This document shows positions 1 through 9,778 of a DNA stretch of 64,000 bases, piece by piece. Below the pieces are notes generated by a model. That model saw only the letters and a program-made list of their open reading frames with translations. It made no database searches and was not told the DNA's origin. Where the stretch lies: NCBI GenBank assembly GCA_022846095.1, contig AP025583.1:930001-994000 (forward strand), given 5' to 3'. This DNA is from Oscillospiraceae bacterium (GTDB lineage Bacteria; Bacillota; Clostridia; Oscillospirales; Oscillospiraceae). A program made the translations under genes and the position numbers. Position 1 is the first letter of the stretch; every line of letters begins with the position of its first letter.

Positions 1-309
1 CGCTACCGCCTGTCCGCCTACTTCCTGCTGGACGACCCCGCCTGCGGCGCGCTGGAGTCCATCACCCGCAGCAAGCAGGCCATGCGCGGGCGCAAGATGG
101 ACCTGTTTGTGCTGGATCTCTCCTTCGTGGGCTGGAGTATCCTGAGCATCTTCACCCTGGGCATCCTGGACCTGTGGCTGCTGCCCTACAAGGGCGCCAC
201 CGAGGCCAATTTCTACGACTGGGCCACCGGCGGGCTCAACGCCCCGCTCCAGACCGGCCCCGCGGAGCAGCCGCCCCTGGACGGGGGCAGCGGCCCGGTT
301 CCCTTCTAA
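1..309 (+). CDS. DUF975 family membrane protein, C-terminal part (5' end outside window)
   Basis: The reading frame is open from the first base and ends at the TAA at 307-309, so only about the last 102 residues are present. The visible part has a short amphipathic stretch with a conserved-looking SxxxMxGxK segment, a hydrophobic segment (about residues 42-60 of the fragment) and a proline/glycine-rich polar tail, which is the C-terminal layout of DUF975 integral membrane proteins of Firmicutes. The function of that family is unknown. Family assignment is by pattern memory from the fragment only. Confidence 0.7.
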   Translation, partial: RYRLSAYFLLDDPACGALESITRSKQAMRGRKMDLFVLDLSFVGWSILSIFTLGILDLWLLPYKGATEANFYDWATGGLNAPLQTGPAEQPPLDGGSGPVPF

Positions 310-315
310 AAACGG

Positions 316-353
316 AACAAATCCCCGGCGGTGTACACCGCCGGGGATTTGTT
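316..353. terminator. Convergent intrinsic terminator
   Basis: A near-perfect hairpin with arms AACAAATCCCCGGCGGTG and its reverse complement sits between the end of the DUF975 gene and the 3' end of ilvD, so it can serve both converging genes. Confidence 0.75.
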
Positions 354-368
354 ATGGTTAAGGGGGGC

Positions 369-2030
369 TTACTCCAGCACCGCGCCGCGGGCGGCGGAGG
401 TGACCAGCTTGGCGTACCGGGCCAGATAGCCGGTCTTGACCTTGGGCGCGGGGCAGGTCCAGGCGGCGGCGCGCCGGGCCAGCTCGTCCGCGTCCACCAG
501 CAGGTCGATCTTGCAGTTGGGGATGTCGATGGCGACAAGGTCGCCCTCCCGCACCAGGGCGATGGGCCCGCCCTGGGCCGCCTCAGGGCACACGTGGCCG
601 ATGGAGGCCCCCCGGGTGGCGCCGGAGAAGCGCCCGTCGGTGATGAGGGCCACCTCCTTGTCCAGCCCCATGCCCGCGATGGCGGAGGTGGGGTTGAGCA
701 TCTCCCGCATCCCGGGGCCGCCCTTGGGGCCCTCGTAGCGGATGACCACCACGTCGCCGGAGACGATTTTGCCCGCGTAGATGGCGGCGATGGCATCCTC
801 CTCGCTGTCAAAGACCCGGGCGGGGCCGGTGTGCACCATCATCTCCTCCGCCACGGCGGACTGCTTCACCACGCAGCCCTCGGGGGCCAGGGTGCCCTTG
901 AGCACGGCGATGCCGCCGTAGGGGGAGTAGGGGTTGTCGATGGGGCGGATGAGGGTGGGATCCAGGTTTTCCACCCCCTCCAGGTTCTCGGCCACCGTCC
1001 TGCCCGTGACGGTGAGCAGGGAGGTGTCCAGCAGCCCCCGCTTCGTCAGCTCCTTCATCACGGCGTACACGCCCCCCGCCCGGTCCAGATCCTCGATGTA
1101 GGTGTCCCCGGCGGGGGCCAGGTGGCAGAGGTTGGGGGTTTTGCGGGAGATCTCGTTGGCCATGTCCAAATCCAGCTCCACGCCGCACTCGTGGGCGATG
1201 GCGGGCAGGTGGAGCATGGAGTTGGTGGAGCAGCCCAGGGCCATGTCCAGGGTCTCGGCGTTGTGGAAGGCGGCCTCGGTCATGATGTCCCGGGGCTTTA
1301 TGCCCTTTTCAACCAACTCCATGATTTGCATTCCGGTATGTTTCGCCAGCCGCAGCCGGGCGGACATCACCGCCGGGATGGTGCCGTTGCCCCGCAGGGC
1401 CATGCCGATGCCCTCGGTGAGGCAGTTCATGGAGTTGGCGGTGTACATGCCGGAGCAGGAGCCGCAGGAGGGGCAGGCGTTCTCCTCGTACTCCCGCACG
1501 CCGCCGTCGTCCAGCCTGCCCGCCTTGTAGGCCCCCACCGCCTCGAACATGTGGGACAGGCAGGTGCGCCGCCCGTCCGTCAGCCGCCCGGCCAGCATGG
1601 GGCCGCCGGAGACGAAGATGGAGGGGATGTTGAGCCGGGCCGCCGCCATCAGCAGGCCGGGCACGTTCTTGTCGCAGTTGGGCACCAGCACCAGGCCGTC
1701 GAACTGGTGGGCCAGGGCCATGGCCTCGGTGGAGTCGGCGATGAGGTCCCGGGTGACCAGGGAGTACTTCATGCCGATGTGCCCCATGGCGATGCCGTCG
1801 CACACGGCGATGGCGGGAAAGACGATGGGGGTGCCCCCCGCCATGCGCACGCCCGCCTTCACCGCCTCCACGATCTTGTCCAGGTTCATGTGGCCGGGGA
1901 CGATCTCGTTCTGGCTGGAGACGATGCCGATGAGGGGGCGCTCCAGCTCCTCGCTGGTGTAGCCCAGGGCGTAAAACAGGGAGCGGTTGGGGGCGCGCTC
2001 CACGCCCTTCTTCACGTTGTCGCTGCGCAT
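369..2030 (-). CDS. ilvD: Dihydroxy-acid dehydratase
   Basis: Dehydrates 2,3-dihydroxy-isovalerate and -methylvalerate to the 2-keto acids of valine/isoleucine synthesis; cytosolic Fe-S enzyme. The 553-residue length is typical of IlvD. Family motifs are visible: CDKNVPG, the Cys-rich CPSCGSC segment followed by [12 protein letters not shown], and GRFSGATRG near the C-terminus. The start at 2030 is chosen because the protein then begins MRSDNVKKG, as in the family, and an AGGAGG ribosome site lies just upstream; the frame stays open further upstream but without family similarity. It is transcribed away from a GntR-type regulator across a 104-bp gap that holds a dyad. The other ilv genes lie 1.1 kb away in the same orientation. 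Confidence 0.97.
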   Translation of the reverse strand: MRSDNVKKGVERAPNRSLFYALGYTSEELERPLIGIVSSQNEIVPGHMNLDKIVEAVKAGVRMAGGTPIVFPAIAVCDGIAMGHIGMKYSLVTRDLIADSTEAMALAHQFDGLVLVPNCDKNVPGLLMAAARLNIPSIFVSGGPMLAGRLTDGRRTCLSHMFEAVGAYKAGRLDDGGVREYEENACPSCGSCSGMYTANSMNCLTEGIGMALRGNGTIPAVMSARLRLAKHTGMQIMELVEKGIKPRDIMTEAAFHNAETLDMALGCSTNSMLHLPAIAHECGVELDLDMANEISRKTPNLCHLAPAGDTYIEDLDRAGGVYAVMKELTKRGLLDTSLLTVTGRTVAENLEGVENLDPTLIRPIDNPYSPYGGIAVLKGTLAPEGCVVKQSAVAEEMMVHTGPARVFDSEEDAIAAIYAGKIVSGDVVVIRYEGPKGGPGMREMLNPTSAIAGMGLDKEVALITDGRFSGATRGASIGHVCPEAAQGGPIALVREGDLVAIDIPNCKIDLLVDADELARRAAAWTCPAPKVKTGYLARYAKLVTSAARGAVLE

Positions 2031-2058
2031 GGCGGTTCCTCCTGTTATGTAAAAATTA

Positions 2059-2090
2059 ATTGTCTGATGACGCTTGCGTTGTATGACAAT
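2059..2090. promoter_or_regulatory. Candidate operator in ilvD/gntR divergent region
   Basis: Imperfect inverted repeat: ATTGTCTGATGAC (2059-2071) and GTTGTATGACAAT (2078-2090), 9 of 13 positions matching, with perfect ATTGTC/GACAAT ends. It overlaps possible promoter elements on both strands (TTGTCA-N19-GACAAT for ilvD). Its location suggests binding by the adjacent FCD-type GntR protein; that is inference. Confidence 0.5.
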
Positions 2091-2134
2091 ATAGTATAGG
2101 ATAGAGGGAGAAATGTCAAGCCGGAGGGAACGAT

Positions 2135-2860
2135 ATGGAGAAAAAAAGCCTGTCCCAGCAGACGGCGGAGCGGCTGTACACCCGCATCGTGGTGGAGAAG
2201 CTGTTCCGGCCGGGGGAGAAGCTGCCCAACGAGCTGGAGTGGTCGGCGGAGCTGGGGGTGAGCCGGGCCACCCTGCGGGAGGCCATCCGGGCGCTGAGCA
2301 CCCAGGGGGTGCTGGAGGTGCGCCGGGGCAAGGGCACCTTCGTGTCCCGGCGGGTGGCGGAGATCGGGGACTTCGGCTTCGACCGCCTGGACCGGGTGCG
2401 GGTGCAGCTGCGGGACCTCTTCGAGCTGCGGCGCATCTTCGAGCCCCAGGTGGCCCGCCTGGCATGCCGCCGGGCCACGGAGGAGGAGCTGGCGGAGATC
2501 CTCGCCCGCGGGGAGGCGGTGGAGCGCTGCATCCTGGAGGGGCGGGACCGCACCCAGGCCGACCGGGCCTTCCACGCCGCCATCGTCCGGGCCAGCCACA
2601 ACGAGTTCATGGTGCGCCTGATGCCCGTCATCGACGAGGCGGTGGCGGCGGCCATCACCTCCGGCGGCCACGGGGAGGAGCTGGCGGAGGACACCCGGCG
2701 GGACCACGCCCTGCTGATGGATTTTTTCCGCAGGCGGGACGAGAGCGGCGCGGAGCACGCCATGGCCATCCACATGCACCACAGCATCGACGTGCTGGAG
2801 CTGGACGGCGGTAGGGGGGGTGACGGAGCGCCCACCGATGGCGGCGCCTTTGGGAGATAG
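2135..2860 (+). CDS. GntR-family (FadR/FCD subfamily) transcription regulator
   Basis: A 241-residue repressor-type protein. Residues about 5-72 form the GntR winged helix-turn-helix ([25 protein letters not shown], then the wing VRRGKGTFV). The remainder is an all-helical FCD ligand-binding domain with the expected acidic/histidine positions ([34 protein letters not shown]), which in this family often bind a metal and a small carboxylate. It is divergent from ilvD, so a role in branched-chain amino acid or keto-acid control is plausible but not shown. The last roughly 15 residues are Gly-rich and run toward a repeat element. Confidence 0.9.
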   Translation: MEKKSLSQQTAERLYTRIVVEKLFRPGEKLPNELEWSAELGVSRATLREAIRALSTQGVLEVRRGKGTFVSRRVAEIGDFGFDRLDRVRVQLRDLFELRRIFEPQVARLACRRATEEELAEILARGEAVERCILEGRDRTQADRAFHAAIVRASHNEFMVRLMPVIDEAVAAAITSGGHGEELAEDTRRDHALLMDFFRRRDESGAEHAMAIHMHHSIDVLELDGGRGGDGAPTDGGAFGR

Positions 2861-3030
2861 GGCGAACAAGGGGCGGCGGGGGCAAGCCCCCGCCCTACGT
2901 CATTGCGAGGGCCGCAGGCCCGCGGCAATCCGTCCCATCCCCGTACTGTAGGGGCCGATGCCCTCATCGGCCCGCTGCTCCAAGCCCGTAGGGGCGATTC
3001 ACGAATCGCCCGCCCCTTGTTCGCCTTATC
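2856..3030. repeat. Nested palindromic repeat element with 20-bp terminal inverted repeats
   Basis: The ends, 2856-2875 and 3011-3030, are inverted copies matching at 19 of 20 positions (core GGCGAACAAGGGGCG). Inside lie four further palindromes: a GGCGGGGGC/GCCCCCGCC hairpin, a module at 2898-2934 (CATTGCGAGGGCCGCAGGCC then CGCGGCAATCCG), GGGCCGATG/CATCGGCCC at 2952-2973, and GGGCGATTC/GAATCGCCC at 2992-3011. The last three modules recur elsewhere in the window. The left end overlaps the stop region of the GntR gene. It looks like a MITE-like or REP-like non-coding element; no gene is seen in it. Confidence 0.8.
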
Positions 3031-3099
3031 CCCCTAAGGTACAAGCGTCTTAAGCGCTTCTTTCGTCAAAACGGACTTACGGACTTTTTTGACAGGCAG

Positions 3100-3134
3100 A
3101 AAGGCCGCCTGCCCCATCGGGGCAGGCGGCCTTT
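3100..3134 (-). terminator. Intrinsic terminator of the ilvB-ilvH-ilvC operon
   Basis: Hairpin AAAGGCCGCCTGCCCC / GGGGCAGGCGGCCTTT just downstream of the ilvC stop, followed on the minus strand by a T-rich tract. Confidence 0.8.
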
Positions 3135-3146
3135 GCATGTGCAAAC

Positions 3147-4181
<1,035 letters not shown>

Positions 4182-4185
4182 TTAT

Positions 4186-4222
4186 ATAATTGAGAATGGA
4201 TAATGGATAATTGAGAATGAAG
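4186..4222. repeat. Short direct repeat between ilvH and ilvC
   Basis: Two copies of ATAATTGAGAATG (about 4186-4198 and 4207-4219) joined by GATAATGG. This AT-rich tract stands out in a GC-rich operon; sequences of this kind are common dispersed repeats in Firmicutes. Confidence 0.6.
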
Positions 4223-4245
4223 GGCGGGTCCCGGAGAAGAACAAT

Positions 4246-4800
4246 TTAGATAAAATTCTTGCCGTAGTTGAACTCGTTCTTCTCCTTGTTCTCGTCGCTG
4301 ATGGTGTAGGCGCCCCGCTCCAGGGCCACCATACCGGTGCGCACCAGCTCCAGAATGCCGAAGGCCTCCAGCAGCTTCTGCATGGCGTCGGCCTTGGTCT
4401 CGTCGCCGATAAGGGCCAGGGTGAGGGACTTGAGGGACACGTCGATGATGGAGGCCCGGAAGATATTGGCGATCTGGATGACCTCGTTGCGGATGTCCGG
4501 GGTCTCGGCCCGCACCTTGAACATGACCAGCTCCCGGCGGATGCTCCGCTCGGGCAGCAGCTCCTGCACGGAGTAGACGGGGAAGAGCTTCCGCAGCTGG
4601 TTCATCACCTGCTCCAGCATCTTGGAGTCCCCCATCACCTCGATGGTGATACGGGACACGGCGGGATCGTCGGTGGTGCCCACGGCCAGGCTCTCGATGT
4701 TGTAGCCCTTGCGGGAGAAGAGGCGGGAGACCTGGCTCAGCACGCCGGCGGCGTTCTCCACCAGGACGGAGAGGGTGTGGCGGGTGATATTCTCTTTCAT
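4246..4800 (-). CDS. ilvH: Acetolactate synthase small (regulatory) subunit
   Basis: A 184-residue regulatory subunit that activates the catalytic subunit and usually confers valine feedback inhibition. Residues about 5-77 form the ACT domain (TLSVLVENAAGVLSQVSRLFSRKGYNIESL), and the C-terminal half is the second ferredoxin-like domain typical of AHAS small subunits (RELVMFKV, IANIFRASIIDVS). The start follows an AAGGAGGGC ribosome site and lies 12 bp after the ilvB stop, which fits balanced co-expression of the two subunits. Confidence 0.95.
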   Translation of the reverse strand: MKENITRHTLSVLVENAAGVLSQVSRLFSRKGYNIESLAVGTTDDPAVSRITIEVMGDSKMLEQVMNQLRKLFPVYSVQELLPERSIRRELVMFKVRAETPDIRNEVIQIANIFRASIIDVSLKSLTLALIGDETKADAMQKLLEAFGILELVRTGMVALERGAYTISDENKEKNEFNYGKNFI

Positions 4801-4812
4801 GTCCTGCCCTCC

Positions 4813-6522
4813 TTAATCCAGCAGGAAGCTGGTGACCGGCGCGCCGCCGGGGACCATGGGGTGAACCATGGCGTCCTTATCGATGGCGCAGTCGATGACC
4901 CAGGGCTTCCCGGAGTCGATGGCGGTTTTGAGCAGGGCCTCAAACTCCGGCTGGCTGGCGGCGCGGCCGCCCTGGAGGCCGTAGGCCTCGGCCAGCTTCA
5001 CGAAGTCGGGGCCCCGGTCCAGGTCGGTCTGGGAGTAGCGCTCCCCGTAGATCAGGTGCTGCCACTGGCGGACCATGCCCAGGGTGCCGTTGTCGAAGAT
5101 GACGATGATGATGGGGATGCCGTAGTGCTCCACGGTGGACAGCTCGTGGCAGTTCATGCGGAAGCAGCCGTCGCCGGTGCACAGCACCACCGTCTCGTTG
5201 GGGTTGCCCACCTTGGCCCCCATGGCGGCCCCCACGCCGAAGCCCATGGTGCCGAAGCCGCCGGAGGTGATGAGCTGGCCGGGGCGGGAGAAGTGGTAGT
5301 ACTGGGCCGACCACATCTGGTGCTGGCCCACGTCGGTGGCGATGATGGCCTTGCCGCCGGTGAGGTCGGAGATGGTCTCCAGGATCTCGTGGGCGTGGAG
5401 CTTGTCGTCGTGCTTGAGGGGCACCTCCTCGTGGGAGAAAACCCACTGCTTCCACTCCGGGTAGTCGTGGGGGGGCAGCTTCTCGTTCAGAAGCTCCAGC
5501 ACCCGCCGGGCGTCCCCGATGATGTGGTGGTCGGTGATGACGTTCTTGTCGATCTCCGCCCGGTCGATGTCGATATGTACAATCTTGGCTTGCTGGGCGA
5601 AGGTCTTGGGGTCGGTGGCCACCCGGTCGGAGAAGCGGCAGCCGATGGCGATCAGCAGGTCGCACTGGTCCACCGCCATGTTGGAGGCGTGGGAGCCGTG
5701 CATACCGATCATGCCGGTAAAGAGGGGGTGGCTGCCCGGGCAGGCGCCGCCGCCCATGATGGTGGAGGCCACGGGGGCGTTGAGCTTCTCGAAGAAGCGG
5801 CGGAACTCGGCCACCGCGCCCTTGGAGCGGATTACGCCGCCGCCCACCAGGATCAGGGGCTTTTGGGCGGCCTCGATCATGTCCAGCAGGGCCTGGATGT
5901 CGCCGTAGTCTGGCTCGGGGGCCTTCAGGTCGTGGGAGGCCCGGCGGAGCATGGCGCCCAGCCGCCCGTGCTTGCCGTGCTCGGACACGGGCAGGTACTC
6001 GTAGTCGGCCTCGTCGTAGGTGACGTTTTTCAGGATGTCGATGAGCACCGGCCCCGGACGGCCCGAGCGGGCGATGGCGAAGGCCTCCCGGATCACGTCG
6101 GCCAGATCCTCCGCCCGGCGCACCAGGTAGTTGCACTTGGTGATGGGCATGGTGATGCCGGTGATGTCCACCTCCTGGAAGGTGTCCTTGCCCACCAGGG
6201 GCTCCGCCACGTTGACGGTGATGAACACTACGGGGGAGGAGTCGTAGTAGGCGGTGGCGATGCCGGTGGTCAGGTTGGTGGCGCCGGGGCCGGAGGTGGC
6301 GAAGCACACGCCCACCTTGCCGGTGGCGCGGGCGTAGCCGTCGGCCGCGTGGGAGGCGCCCTGCTCGTGGGCGGTCAGGATGTGGCGGATCTTGTCCTTG
6401 TAGCCGTGCAGCTCCAGCTCGTCGTATACGTTGAGGATGGTGCCGCCGGGGTAGCCGAACACGGTGTCCACCCCCTGCTCCAGCAGGCACTCCATCAGGA
6501 TTTGCGGGCTCTTCATTTTCAT
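4813..6522 (-). CDS. ilvB: Acetolactate synthase large (catalytic) subunit
   Basis: ThDP- and FAD-dependent enzyme joining two pyruvates, or pyruvate and 2-ketobutyrate, in the first step of branched-chain synthesis. With the start at 6522 the protein is 569 residues. N-terminal ThDP domain contains GYPGGTILNVYDEL (catalytic Glu region HEQGASHAADGYAR), the central domain has the FAD-binding type fold, and the C-terminal domain has the GDGCFRMN...ELSTVEHYGIPI ThDP-Mg signature. ATG 6522 is preferred over an upstream in-frame start because it has an AAGGAGG site 8 bp away and gives MKMKSPQI. A T-box leader lies upstream. Confidence 0.97.
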   Translation of the reverse strand: MKMKSPQILMECLLEQGVDTVFGYPGGTILNVYDELELHGYKDKIRHILTAHEQGASHAADGYARATGKVGVCFATSGPGATNLTTGIATAYYDSSPVVFITVNVAEPLVGKDTFQEVDITGITMPITKCNYLVRRAEDLADVIREAFAIARSGRPGPVLIDILKNVTYDEADYEYLPVSEHGKHGRLGAMLRRASHDLKAPEPDYGDIQALLDMIEAAQKPLILVGGGVIRSKGAVAEFRRFFEKLNAPVASTIMGGGACPGSHPLFTGMIGMHGSHASNMAVDQCDLLIAIGCRFSDRVATDPKTFAQQAKIVHIDIDRAEIDKNVITDHHIIGDARRVLELLNEKLPPHDYPEWKQWVFSHEEVPLKHDDKLHAHEILETISDLTGGKAIIATDVGQHQMWSAQYYHFSRPGQLITSGGFGTMGFGVGAAMGAKVGNPNETVVLCTGDGCFRMNCHELSTVEHYGIPIIIVIFDNGTLGMVRQWQHLIYGERYSQTDLDRGPDFVKLAEAYGLQGGRAASQPEFEALLKTAIDSGKPWVIDCAIDKDAMVHPMVPGGAPVTSFLLD

Positions 6523-6560
6523 TGTACCAGCCTCCTTGTATTGCAGGTCCATTATTAAAT

Positions 6561-6705
6561 CTATTTTCCGGGGAATTTACTTCCCCGGAAAATACCTCGA
6601 CCCGCGCCAACGGGCGCGAAACCGGGGGTATCGGGCCGCGGCCGTTCCAGTGCGCACACTGGGACAGCGGCCCGTATCCAGGGGGTATTGGATACCCCCT
6701 GGAAT
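6561..6705. other. Hairpin-rich segment between T-box terminator and ilvB
   Basis: Non-coding segment with several stable palindromes: TTTTCCGGGGAA/TTCCCCGGAAAA (about 6563-6593), GCGCCAACGGGCGC, a GGGCCGC...GCGGCCC stem, and ATCCAGGGGGTAT/ATACCCCCTGGAAT (about 6677-6706). They lie downstream of the T-box terminator and therefore in the 5' part of the anti-terminated ilvB mRNA. A role as processing or stability elements is possible but only inferred. Confidence 0.5.
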
Positions 6706-7025
6706 ACGAAAAGAGCATGGCCTTTTCGTCCCAATAGGACGAAGCCATGCTCCGTGGTACCACCTAAATTCATGGGGGCGCGAAAGCCGCCATGCACTCG
6801 TTGCCCCGGTAACGGAGGGGGGGCCGTTCCCGCTTACGTCTGTTCAACGGGACTGCTCGTGGGCGACGTTCCGGGCCGGACTCACAGGAGCTTACACCTG
6901 CCGCTCCCTCTCTGCGCTTGCGTGCCGGCCGTACTTACCCAGTCATTGCCATTTTTGCCTATGGACACAACTGTCGCGCCGTGGCGGACAGATGTGCGTA
7001 CACCAACCACTGGCTGGTGGTTATC
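6706..7025 (-). promoter_or_regulatory. T-box riboswitch leader of the ilvBHC operon
   Basis: On the minus strand the RNA contains the T-box sequence AGGTGGTACCACGG (6752-6765) followed directly by a terminator hairpin (6713-6753, GAGCATGGC.../...GCCATGCTC with a following T run). Upstream are Stem I elements: GACTG/CAGTC base, the AGTA side of the S-turn, the distal GGAGC-GGCAGGTGTAAGCTCC stem, and GGAACGTCGCC opposite AGTA. Reading the specifier as GUC (valine), followed by a purine, fits the operon's product, but the register is not certain. Uncharged tRNA would stabilise the antiterminator and permit ilvBHC transcription. Confidence 0.9.
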
Positions 7026-7029
7026 TGTT

Positions 7030-7058
7030 ATCATACCGCCCGTTTCAGGTTTTGTCAA
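7030..7058 (-). promoter_or_regulatory. Promoter of the T-box/ilv transcript
   Basis: On the minus strand TTGACA (7058-7053), 17-bp spacer, TATGAT (7035-7030): a near-consensus vegetative promoter placing the transcript start near 7023, just ahead of Stem I of the T-box. Confidence 0.8.
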
Positions 7059-7223
7059 TTGCAAGGCTTCATTTTCCAAACTTTCATCCTTTTTCACGAA
7101 GGAGGCCCCCCGCGGGGCGGAATTTTTGCGGTTTTGGGCAATATTGTATTTAAACTGGGTAGTTTTATTTAAAAAAGCGGATTTTTGCCTGGATCGCTGG
7201 ACATTTTAGTGGGATTGTACTAT

Positions 7224-7229
7224 TATAAT
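7224..7229 (+). promoter_or_regulatory. Possible -10 region for the rnf operon
   Basis: TATAAT lies inside the palindrome TATTATAATA (7221-7230), 115 bp upstream of rnfC. The -35 (ACATTT at 17-bp spacing) is poor, so the assignment is weak. The rest of 7060-7343 is AT-rich and holds no gene that I can support. Confidence 0.35.
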
Positions 7230-7343
7230 AGCTGTTTGTAAACACCCCGGGCTGTCTCCGGGGGGAATCAATGGACGGAGAATTGCCTCCCGTTTCCGTC
7301 CGAAAATTGGCCCGTGTGTGGGTCAGATTTGCGAGGTGGACCA

Positions 7344-8690
7344 ATGAAACTATCCTTTTACGGCGGCGTGCATCCCAGTGAGCACAAGGAGGAGTCCTGC
7401 CATGCGGCGGTGACCGAGCTCAAGAGCGCGCCTGTACAGGTGGCCATCCCCATGTCCATGCACCTGGGCGCGCCCTGCGCGCCCGTGGTACAGGTGGGGG
7501 ATACGGTGAGCGTGGGGCAGAAGATCGCCGAGATCACCGGCCTGGGCGCGCCCATCCACGCCAGCGTCTCCGGCAAGGTCGTGGCCATCGAGCCCCGGCC
7601 CTACTCCGGCGGCGGCAAGTCCCTCTCGGTGGTCATCGAGAACGACTTCAAGGACACCCCCTGCCACGATTTGACGCCCCATCCCGACTTCACCAAGCTC
7701 TCCACCGACGAGATCGTGGAGATTGTGAAGCAGGCGGGCATCACCGGCATGGGCGGCGCCGGCTTCCCCACCCACGTGAAGATCAGCTCCGGCCTGGGCA
7801 AGGTGGACACGCTGATCCTCAACGGCGCGGAATGCGAGCCCTACATCACCTCCGACCACCGGCTGATGCTGGAGAGCGGGGAGCGGATTGTGGGCGGCGT
7901 GCAGATCCTGATGCAGGCCTTCGGCCTGAAGAAGGCCACCATCGGCGTGGAGGCCAACAAGCCCGACGCCATCGAGCACATGCAGGGCCTGCTCTCCGGG
8001 AAGGAGACCGGCATTGAGGTGCTCTCCCTGCGCACCCGGTACCCCCAGGGCGCTGAGAAGCAGCTCATCCAGCGGGTGACCGGCCGCGAGGTGCCCCCCG
8101 GCGGGCTGCCCGCCCACGTGGGCTGCGCCGTGTTCAACATCAGCACCGCCGCCGCCGTGTACGACGCGGTGGTGGACGGCAGGCCCCTGACCCGGCGCAT
8201 CGTCACCGTCACCGGCGGCGCCATCGCCAGCCCCAAGAACCTGCTTGTGCCCTTCGGCACCCCCATCAGCCAGCTCATCGAGGAGGCGGGCGGCTTCAAG
8301 GAGAACCCCGACCGGGTGCTCATGGGCGGGCCCATGATGGGTATCGCCCAGTACGACCTGTCCTGCGTCAACATCAAGGGCACCAACGCCATCCTCTGCC
8401 TGACAAAGGCGGAGGCCGCGCCCCACGTGGCCGACCCGGTCTGCCTGCGCTGCGCCCGGTGCGTCAACGTGTGCCCCATGCACCTGACCCCGGTGAACAT
8501 GCACATGTTCGCCGAAAAGCGCATGTGGGAAGAGGTGGAACGCCTCAACGTGCTGGACTGCATCGAGTGCGGATCCTGCAACTTCATCTGCCCCGCCCGC
8601 ATCCCCCTGGTGCAGTCCTTCCGCACCGCCAAGTTTGAAATCCGCGGCCTTCAGATGAAGGCGAAGGCCGCAAAGGAGGCGAAAGCATGA
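7344..8690 (+). CDS. rnfC: Rnf electron transport complex subunit C
   Basis: Membrane-associated subunit of the ferredoxin:NAD+ oxidoreductase that couples electron transfer to Na+ or H+ export. The 448-residue protein has an N-terminal barrel-sandwich segment, a flavin/NADH-binding region (GMGGAGFPTHVK, NGAECEPYITSDHRLM), the SLBB-like fold, and two [4Fe-4S] motifs near the C-terminus (CLRCARCVNVCPMH and CIECGSCNFICP). ATG 7344 is chosen for its GAGGTGG site and because it gives the usual MKLSFYGGVHP beginning. First gene of rnfCDGEAB; it overlaps rnfD by 4 bp. Confidence 0.97.
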   Translation: MKLSFYGGVHPSEHKEESCHAAVTELKSAPVQVAIPMSMHLGAPCAPVVQVGDTVSVGQKIAEITGLGAPIHASVSGKVVAIEPRPYSGGGKSLSVVIENDFKDTPCHDLTPHPDFTKLSTDEIVEIVKQAGITGMGGAGFPTHVKISSGLGKVDTLILNGAECEPYITSDHRLMLESGERIVGGVQILMQAFGLKKATIGVEANKPDAIEHMQGLLSGKETGIEVLSLRTRYPQGAEKQLIQRVTGREVPPGGLPAHVGCAVFNISTAAAVYDAVVDGRPLTRRIVTVTGGAIASPKNLLVPFGTPISQLIEEAGGFKENPDRVLMGGPMMGIAQYDLSCVNIKGTNAILCLTKAEAAPHVADPVCLRCARCVNVCPMHLTPVNMHMFAEKRMWEEVERLNVLDCIECGSCNFICPARIPLVQSFRTAKFEIRGLQMKAKAAKEAKA

Positions 8691-9778
8691 ACAGCGAGAA
8701 CAAAATTGAGCTCAAGCTCTCGGTAGCCTCCTCGCCCCACGTCTGCTCCCCCATGGACACCACCAAGCTGATGCTCAACGTGATTTTGGCCCTGATCCCC
8801 GCGCTGTGCATCGCGGTCTACTTCTTCGGCCCCCGGGCTCTGACGGTCACCGTGGTGAGCGTGCTGGGCTGCGAGTTCTTCGAGTGGGGCTACCGCAAGC
8901 TGTTACATAAGCCCAGCGCGGTGGCCGACTGCTCGGCCCCCGTCACCGGCATCCTGCTGGCCTTTGTCTGCCCGGTGACCATCCCCTACTGGATGCTGCT
9001 CATCGGCGATTTCTTCGCCATCGTGGTGGTCAAGCAGCTCTTCGGCGGCCTGGGCCGCAATTTCATGAACCCCGCCCTGGGCGGGCGCGCGTTCCTGATG
9101 CTCTCCTACCTGTCCACCATGACCAAGTGGGCCGTCCCCGGTACCGACAACTGGGCCCCCATCGGCGCGGTGGGCCAGGACTACATCGACGCCTTCACCA
9201 GCGCCACCCCCCTGGCCACCATGCACCCCCACCTGGACGTGGCCACCGGCCTGACCACCCTGGGCCTGCCCGAGGGCACCAGCCTGGTGGATCTGTTCGT
9301 GGGCAGCGTGGGCGGCTGTTTGGGCGAGGTCAGCGCGCTCCTGCTGCTGCTGGGCGGCGTGTACCTCATCTGGCGGGGCATTATCCACGCCCGCATCCCC
9401 GTGTCCTTCATCGGCACCGTGGCGGTGCTCACCTTCATCTTCTCCCGGGGCCAGCCCCATTTTGAGTGGATGATGTACAACCTGCTCTCCGGCGGCCTGT
9501 TCCTGGGCGCCTTCTTCATGGCCACCGACTACACCACAAGCCCCGTCACCAAGAAGGGCGAGGTTATCTTCGGCGTGGGCTGCGGTGTGCTCACCGTGTT
9601 CATCCGCTACTTCGGCGCCTACCCCGAGGGCGTCAGCTACGCCATCCTGATTATGAACGTGTGCGTGTGGCTCATTGACAAGGTGGGCGCGCCCAACCGC
9701 TACGGCGTCACCGCCGAGGCCAGAAAGGCCGCCAAAGAGGCCAAAAAGGCCGCCAAGAAGGAGGCTGGTGCACAATGA
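8687..9778 (+). CDS. rnfD: Rnf complex subunit D
   Basis: Integral membrane subunit (363 residues) of the NqrB/RnfD family with about nine or ten hydrophobic helices. The segment FTSATPLATM is where RnfD carries covalently bound FMN on a threonine; also visible are the family stretch GGLGRNFMNPALGGRAFLM and a C-terminal FIRYFGAYPEGVSYAILIMN helix pair. The last roughly 20 residues are Lys/Ala-rich. The ATG overlaps the rnfC stop and the 3' end overlaps rnfG by 4 bp, a layout of translational coupling. Confidence 0.96.
   Translation: MNSENKIELKLSVASSPHVCSPMDTTKLMLNVILALIPALCIAVYFFGPRALTVTVVSVLGCEFFEWGYRKLLHKPSAVADCSAPVTGILLAFVCPVTIPYWMLLIGDFFAIVVVKQLFGGLGRNFMNPALGGRAFLMLSYLSTMTKWAVPGTDNWAPIGAVGQDYIDAFTSATPLATMHPHLDVATGLTTLGLPEGTSLVDLFVGSVGGCLGEVSALLLLLGGVYLIWRGIIHARIPVSFIGTVAVLTFIFSRGQPHFEWMMYNLLSGGLFLGAFFMATDYTTSPVTKKGEVIFGVGCGVLTVFIRYFGAYPEGVSYAILIMNVCVWLIDKVGAPNRYGVTAEARKAAKEAKKAAKKEAGAQ

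Noticed and set aside
174-2099. 641-residue plus-strand frame opposite ilvD
   Set aside because: Gly/His/Val-rich composition and no family pattern; it is the antisense of ilvD in high-GC DNA. Similar long antisense frames opposite ilvB, ilvC, the decarboxylase genes and the GGDEF/EAL gene were dropped for the same reason.
369-2465. Longer reading of ilvD starting near 2465
   Set aside because: The extra 145 residues are Pro/Ala/Arg-rich shadow sequence running through the divergent regulator gene; the real start at 2030 has AGGAGG and family N-terminus.
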